A stretch of 64,000 nucleotides of DNA. Origin: Ideonella_A sakaiensis_A (GTDB taxonomy: Bacteria > Pseudomonadota > Gammaproteobacteria > Burkholderiales > Burkholderiaceae_C). Within the stretch, counting starts at the first letter, position 1. The number at the start of each line of letters is the position of its first letter. Position numbers and translations under genes: made by a program. The notes under the pieces are model-generated. The model saw nothing but the letters and a program-made list of their open reading frames with translations, was not told where the DNA came from and made no database searches. Shown piece after piece: positions 61,363-64,000 of the stretch. The stretch lies in assembly GCF_048320135.1 (NCBI RefSeq), contig NZ_CP182947.1, positions 2,418,001 to 2,482,000 of the forward strand, in the 5' to 3' direction.

Positions 61363-62996
61363 GACGACCTCTTCTTCAACGCCCGCGTATCGACACAGCG
61401 CGGCGTGCCGGGCAGCGTGGCGGCCAGCGCCTTCAACTGCGCGCGCTGCACCTTCTGCGACAGCGTCAGCGGCAAGGCGTCGACAAAGGCGACATAACCC
61501 GGCGCCTTGTAATAGGCGAGCTGCTGCAATGCATGGCGGGTCAGGTCTTCTGCAAGCTTGCGCAGCGCATCATCGGCATCGACCGGCTCGCGCAGCACGA
61601 TGCAGGCCAGCACCTCGTCGCCGCGCACCGCGTCGGGCGTCGCCGCGACGCCGACCGCGCGCACCGCCGGATGCTGCGCGAGCACGCTTTCGACCTCGAC
61701 CGCCGAGATGTTCTCGCCGCTGCGGCGAATCACGTTCTTGCGCCGATCGACGAAAAAGAGGTTGCCGTCGGCGTCGGCGCGGACAAGGTCGCCGGTGTGG
61801 AACCAGCCGCCCTGCCAGGCTTCGGCCGTCGCTTGTTCGTCCTTCAGGTATTCGCTGAAGAAGCCGCGCCGCGGGTCGGCGCCGGCGGCGCGCACCAGCA
61901 GTTCGCCATTGCTGCCGGTCGGCACATCGAGGCCTTCCTCGTCGACGAGCCGCCATTCGACCGCCGCTTCGGCGCGGCCGAAACAGGACTGTCCGACATG
62001 ACGCGGCTCGCGATTCGCGATCACGACTGCGCCGGCGCCGGTTTCGGTCATCGCCCAGGCTTCGAGCAGCGGAAAGCCGAAGCGCTCTTCGAACGCCGCA
62101 TGCTGGCGGCGGTCGACACCGGCGCCGAAACCGAAACGCACCCGGTGGGCCGCATCATCGGCCGATGGCGGCGCGCCGATCAGCATCGCCGGCATCACGC
62201 CGAGATAGTGGACGATCGTCGCGCGTGTATCGCGCACCGATTGCCACCAGCTGCCGGGATGGAAGCGGTCGAGCTGCACCAGGCAGCCGCCGGTTTTCAC
62301 CATCGCCATTGCCGAATAGGCCATCGCATTCATGTGCGTCAGCGGCAGCGGCGTGATCAGCCGCTCGGCGCCGTCGCGCAGCGTGCACAGGCCGCCGATC
62401 CCGGCATACCACTGCCCTGCGAGCAGAAAATAGTCGTTGCTCAGCACGCAGCCCTTCGGCCGACCGGTGGTGCCCGACGTATACAGCAATGCACATTCGC
62501 TGGCATTGGTGATCGGCTCGCCGGCACGCGGCGCCGGCAGTGGCGGCGGCGCAACCGGCCCCGAATCGTCCGGCCGCAGCAGCACCGGCTCGCGCCCGGC
62601 GGCCGCGGCGGCGCGCAGGTCGCCGAAGCGCTGCTCGAGCCCGACCACGAGACACAGCTCGCTGTGCTCGAGCAGGTAGCCGAGTTCGACCGAACGCAGG
62701 TCGTTGTTGATCGGCACGACGCTGACGCCGAGCGCATTCAGCGCAAACCAGTGCAGAAAGAAGTCGGGCCGGTTCTCGAGCAGCAGACCGGCGCGGTGGC
62801 CATGGCCGTAGCCGGCCGCGGCATACCGTTCGCGCAGCGATTCGATGCTGGCCAGCGCATCGCCATAGGACAGCGTTGCGGCCTCGATGCCATAGGCGCC
62901 AGCAGTCACCGCCTCGGTGCAGAGGAAGTCGGCGTCGGGCCGGCGCTGCGCGCGCTCGACGAAGGCCTGGTACACGGTGTCTTCAGCCATGGGCAT
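61359..62996 (-). CDS. AMP-forming acyl-CoA synthetase (second copy in window)
   Basis: A 545-residue ANL enzyme. LLYTSGTTGRPKGCVLSNDY is the P-loop near residue 176, EAWAMTETG is the A5 region, GGWFHTGDLVRADADGNLFFVDRRKNVIRRSGENIS is the A7-A8 region, and the C-terminal Lys region LPLTLSQKVQRAQLK replaces the usual PKTxxGK. MAEDT at 62990 is another possible start. It should activate the acid product or substrate of this cluster. The stop overlaps the thiolase-fold gene. A REPIN-like pair lies upstream. Confidence 0.9.
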   Translation of the reverse strand: MPMAEDTVYQAFVERAQRRPDADFLCTEAVTAGAYGIEAATLSYGDALASIESLRERYAAAGYGHGHRAGLLLENRPDFFLHWFALNALGVSVVPINNDLRSVELGYLLEHSELCLVVGLEQRFGDLRAAAAAGREPVLLRPDDSGPVAPPPLPAPRAGEPITNASECALLYTSGTTGRPKGCVLSNDYFLLAGQWYAGIGGLCTLRDGAERLITPLPLTHMNAMAYSAMAMVKTGGCLVQLDRFHPGSWWQSVRDTRATIVHYLGVMPAMLIGAPPSADDAAHRVRFGFGAGVDRRQHAAFEERFGFPLLEAWAMTETGAGAVVIANREPRHVGQSCFGRAEAAVEWRLVDEEGLDVPTGSNGELLVRAAGADPRRGFFSEYLKDEQATAEAWQGGWFHTGDLVRADADGNLFFVDRRKNVIRRSGENISAVEVESVLAQHPAVRAVGVAATPDAVRGDEVLACIVLREPVDADDALRKLAEDLTRHALQQLAYYKAPGYVAFVDALPLTLSQKVQRAQLKALAATLPGTPRCVDTRALKKRSS

Positions 62997-63008
62997 GTCA
63001 GCTCGCCT

Positions 63009-63100
63009 GTAGGAGGGGCTTCAGCCCCGATTCAATGGCGTGGCCACAGCCCGAATCGGGGCTGAAGCCCCTCCCACAAGACAAGCCCCTCCCACAGATG
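63009..63100. repeat. REPIN-like palindromic pair 4 with a partial third copy
   Basis: GTAGGAGGGGCTTCAGCCCC from 63009, its inverse ending near 63079, then a partial CAAGCCCCTCCCACAG copy at 63081-63100. It lies between the acyl-CoA synthetase start and the dioxygenase beta-subunit stop. Confidence 0.9.
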
Positions 63101-63110
63101 TTCTGCTGTT

Positions 63111-63617
63111 TCATATGAACAGCTGCACCGGCGGCAGCGCCGCGTCGCAGTTCAGCAGGTTGACACGCTTCAGCGTGATGCGCAGCGCGCCGTCGTCGAC
63201 ACGGAGGTGGTGGAACGCGGTGCCAACCAGCATCAGCATCTCGTCGCCGCTCGACTCGCTGTAGTGGAACTCGGTGCGGGTCACGAAATGGTTGGCAGCG
63301 GCATCGAGGGTTTCGACATGCGGCTGCTGCAGCAGGTGATGGCAGCGGCTCGGCGGCTGCTGCGAAAACGCGCGCGGGCTCTTGAAGCGCTCGATCCGCA
63401 GCTCGCGCAGCAGCTTGTCCTCGTACATGTGCGAGGTGTGCTCGAGTCCGGGCGGCTGGTCCGGCGTCAGCGGCACCCAGTAGATCGCATCGTCGGTGAA
63501 CAGCTTGTTCCAGCTCTCGAAGTCGCGCGCATCGAGCAGCCGCGCTTCGCGGTAGACAAATTCGACGAGGTGTTCGGCAGTGACTTGGTCTGGTGTCATC
63601 TTTTCAAGCTCGGTCAT
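63111..63617 (-). CDS. Aromatic-ring-hydroxylating dioxygenase, beta subunit
   Basis: A 168-residue small subunit (PF00866-like), with VYREARLLDARDFESWNKLFTDDAIYWVPL, YEDKLLRELRIERFKSP and RVNLLNCD. It has no redox centre; it forms the base of the alpha3-beta3 oxygenase. The alpha-subunit gene precedes it in the same operon, with a REPIN-like pair in the 89-nt gap. The substrate cannot be told from the beta subunit. No ferredoxin or reductase gene is seen within the window. Confidence 0.9.
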   Translation of the reverse strand: MTELEKMTPDQVTAEHLVEFVYREARLLDARDFESWNKLFTDDAIYWVPLTPDQPPGLEHTSHMYEDKLLRELRIERFKSPRAFSQQPPSRCHHLLQQPHVETLDAAANHFVTRTEFHYSESSGDEMLMLVGTAFHHLRVDDGALRITLKRVNLLNCDAALPPVQLFI

Positions 63618-63628
63618 CGCAAATGCTT

Positions 63629-63698
63629 GTGGAAGGGGGTTCAGCCCCGATTTCGTCGCATGGCATCAGCCCGAATCGCGGCTGAAGCCGCTCCCACG
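63629..63698. repeat. REPIN-like palindromic pair 5 (diverged)
   Basis: GTGGAAGGGGGTTCAGCCCC from 63629 and an inverse copy with GCGGCTGAAGCCGCTCCCAC near 63678-63698. The inner copy is changed to GCGGCT/AGCCGC but keeps its pairing. It lies between the dioxygenase subunits. Confidence 0.85.
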
Positions 63699-63706
63699 GA
63701 AAAATG

Positions 63707-64000
63707 TCACATGCTCATCGTCATGTATTTGGCCCATGCGCGATATTGGTTGCGCATCGAGATCTCGCTGGTGCCGTTGGCGGTGACATCGGCCTGGCCG
63801 ATCTCTGCGGGGTCGAAATTGCGGTGCAGGCTGATCCAGTCGTTGCCGCTGGCATGCAGGCCCTGCTGGATACCGCGATAGGCGTGCAGGTCGTCGTGGC
63901 CGACCACCGAGAACGGCGAATTGATCAGCCGCGAATACATCGCGGTGCGCTCGAGCAACTGCTTCGGCGCGCCCTTCAGCCGGAAGGTCCAGCTTTCGAT
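63707..64000 (-). CDS. Aromatic-ring-hydroxylating dioxygenase, alpha subunit (C-terminal part)
   Basis: The last 97 residues of a large Rieske oxygenase subunit; the gene continues beyond the window, and no start is included. The end reads GNDWISLHRNFDPAEIGQADV, TANGTSEISMRNQYRAW, a pattern common at the C-terminus of benzoate/phenylpropionate-type alpha subunits. The Rieske and mononuclear iron sites would lie in the missing part. With the beta subunit it would put two hydroxyls on a ring. It is the upstream-most gene of the cluster seen here. Confidence 0.85.
   Translation of the reverse strand: MESWTFRLKGAPKQLLERTAMYSRLINSPFSVVGHDDLHAYRGIQQGLHASGNDWISLHRNFDPAEIGQADVTANGTSEISMRNQYRAWAKYMTMSM

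Overview
The window is 64 kb of GC-rich DNA from a Gram-negative bacterium, most probably a betaproteobacterium. A DUF3567 protein (a betaproteobacterial family), a PhaM-like polyhydroxybutyrate granule protein, tandem pilT-pilU, a divergent putA/Lrp pair and the general gene style support this. There are no rRNA, tRNA or CRISPR loci. Most genes are densely packed, with start/stop overlaps inside operons.

Layout. 1-8.7 kb: housekeeping and small conserved genes (3' truncated AAA+ ATPase, DUF3567, DUF3108, FAH-family hydrolase, retropepsin-like protease, PhaM-like protein, FIST protein, UbiA, ProC). 8.7-12.6 kb: YggS, PilT, PilU and a 3-hydroxyisobutyrate dehydrogenase-family enzyme. 12.85-30.1 kb: accessory region with a type I secretion ABC transporter (hlyB-like), its hlyD-like adaptor split by a complete IS21-family element, a glycosyltransferase overlapping the adaptor's stop codon, a small membrane protein in lower-GC DNA, and a 2960-residue RTX protein with an N-terminal lipase-type domain. 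30.2-44.6 kb: amidohydrolase, thioredoxin-like protein, PutA with a divergent Lrp-type regulator, DUF2189/DUF2788 membrane proteins, class A penicillin-binding protein, topoisomerase IB, ankyrin protein, isoaspartyl peptidase, Hsp20. 44.6-51 kb: thiamine operon thiC-thiO-thiS-thiG-thiDE behind a TPP riboswitch. 51-54.9 kb: cupin, acyl-CoA ligase, transglutaminase-like protein and a hypothetical. 54.9-64 kb: a long minus-strand catabolic cluster (ring-hydroxylating dioxygenase alpha and beta, CoA ligase, thiolase-fold protein, DUF35-SDR fusion, cyclase, SDR, opine-dehydrogenase-like enzyme, 3-hydroxyacyl-CoA dehydrogenase), probably for a cyclic or aromatic acid.

Three things stand out. First, the type I secretion operon is interrupted exactly in hlyD by a 2634-bp IS21-family element with a 6-bp target duplication; deleting the element and one duplicate restores a perfect 474-codon frame beside the giant RTX lipase-like protein that is its likely cargo. 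Second, palindromic REP/REPIN-like elements with a GGGGCTTCAGCCCC core occur repeatedly between genes from 36.7 to 63.7 kb and were not seen before that. Third, the 3' end of the thiolase-fold gene is tandemly duplicated (206-bp unit), with almost only synonymous differences between the copies, next to a DUF35-SDR fusion; the thiolase-fold protein lacks the usual catalytic Cys and His, which suggests an aldolase-like role.
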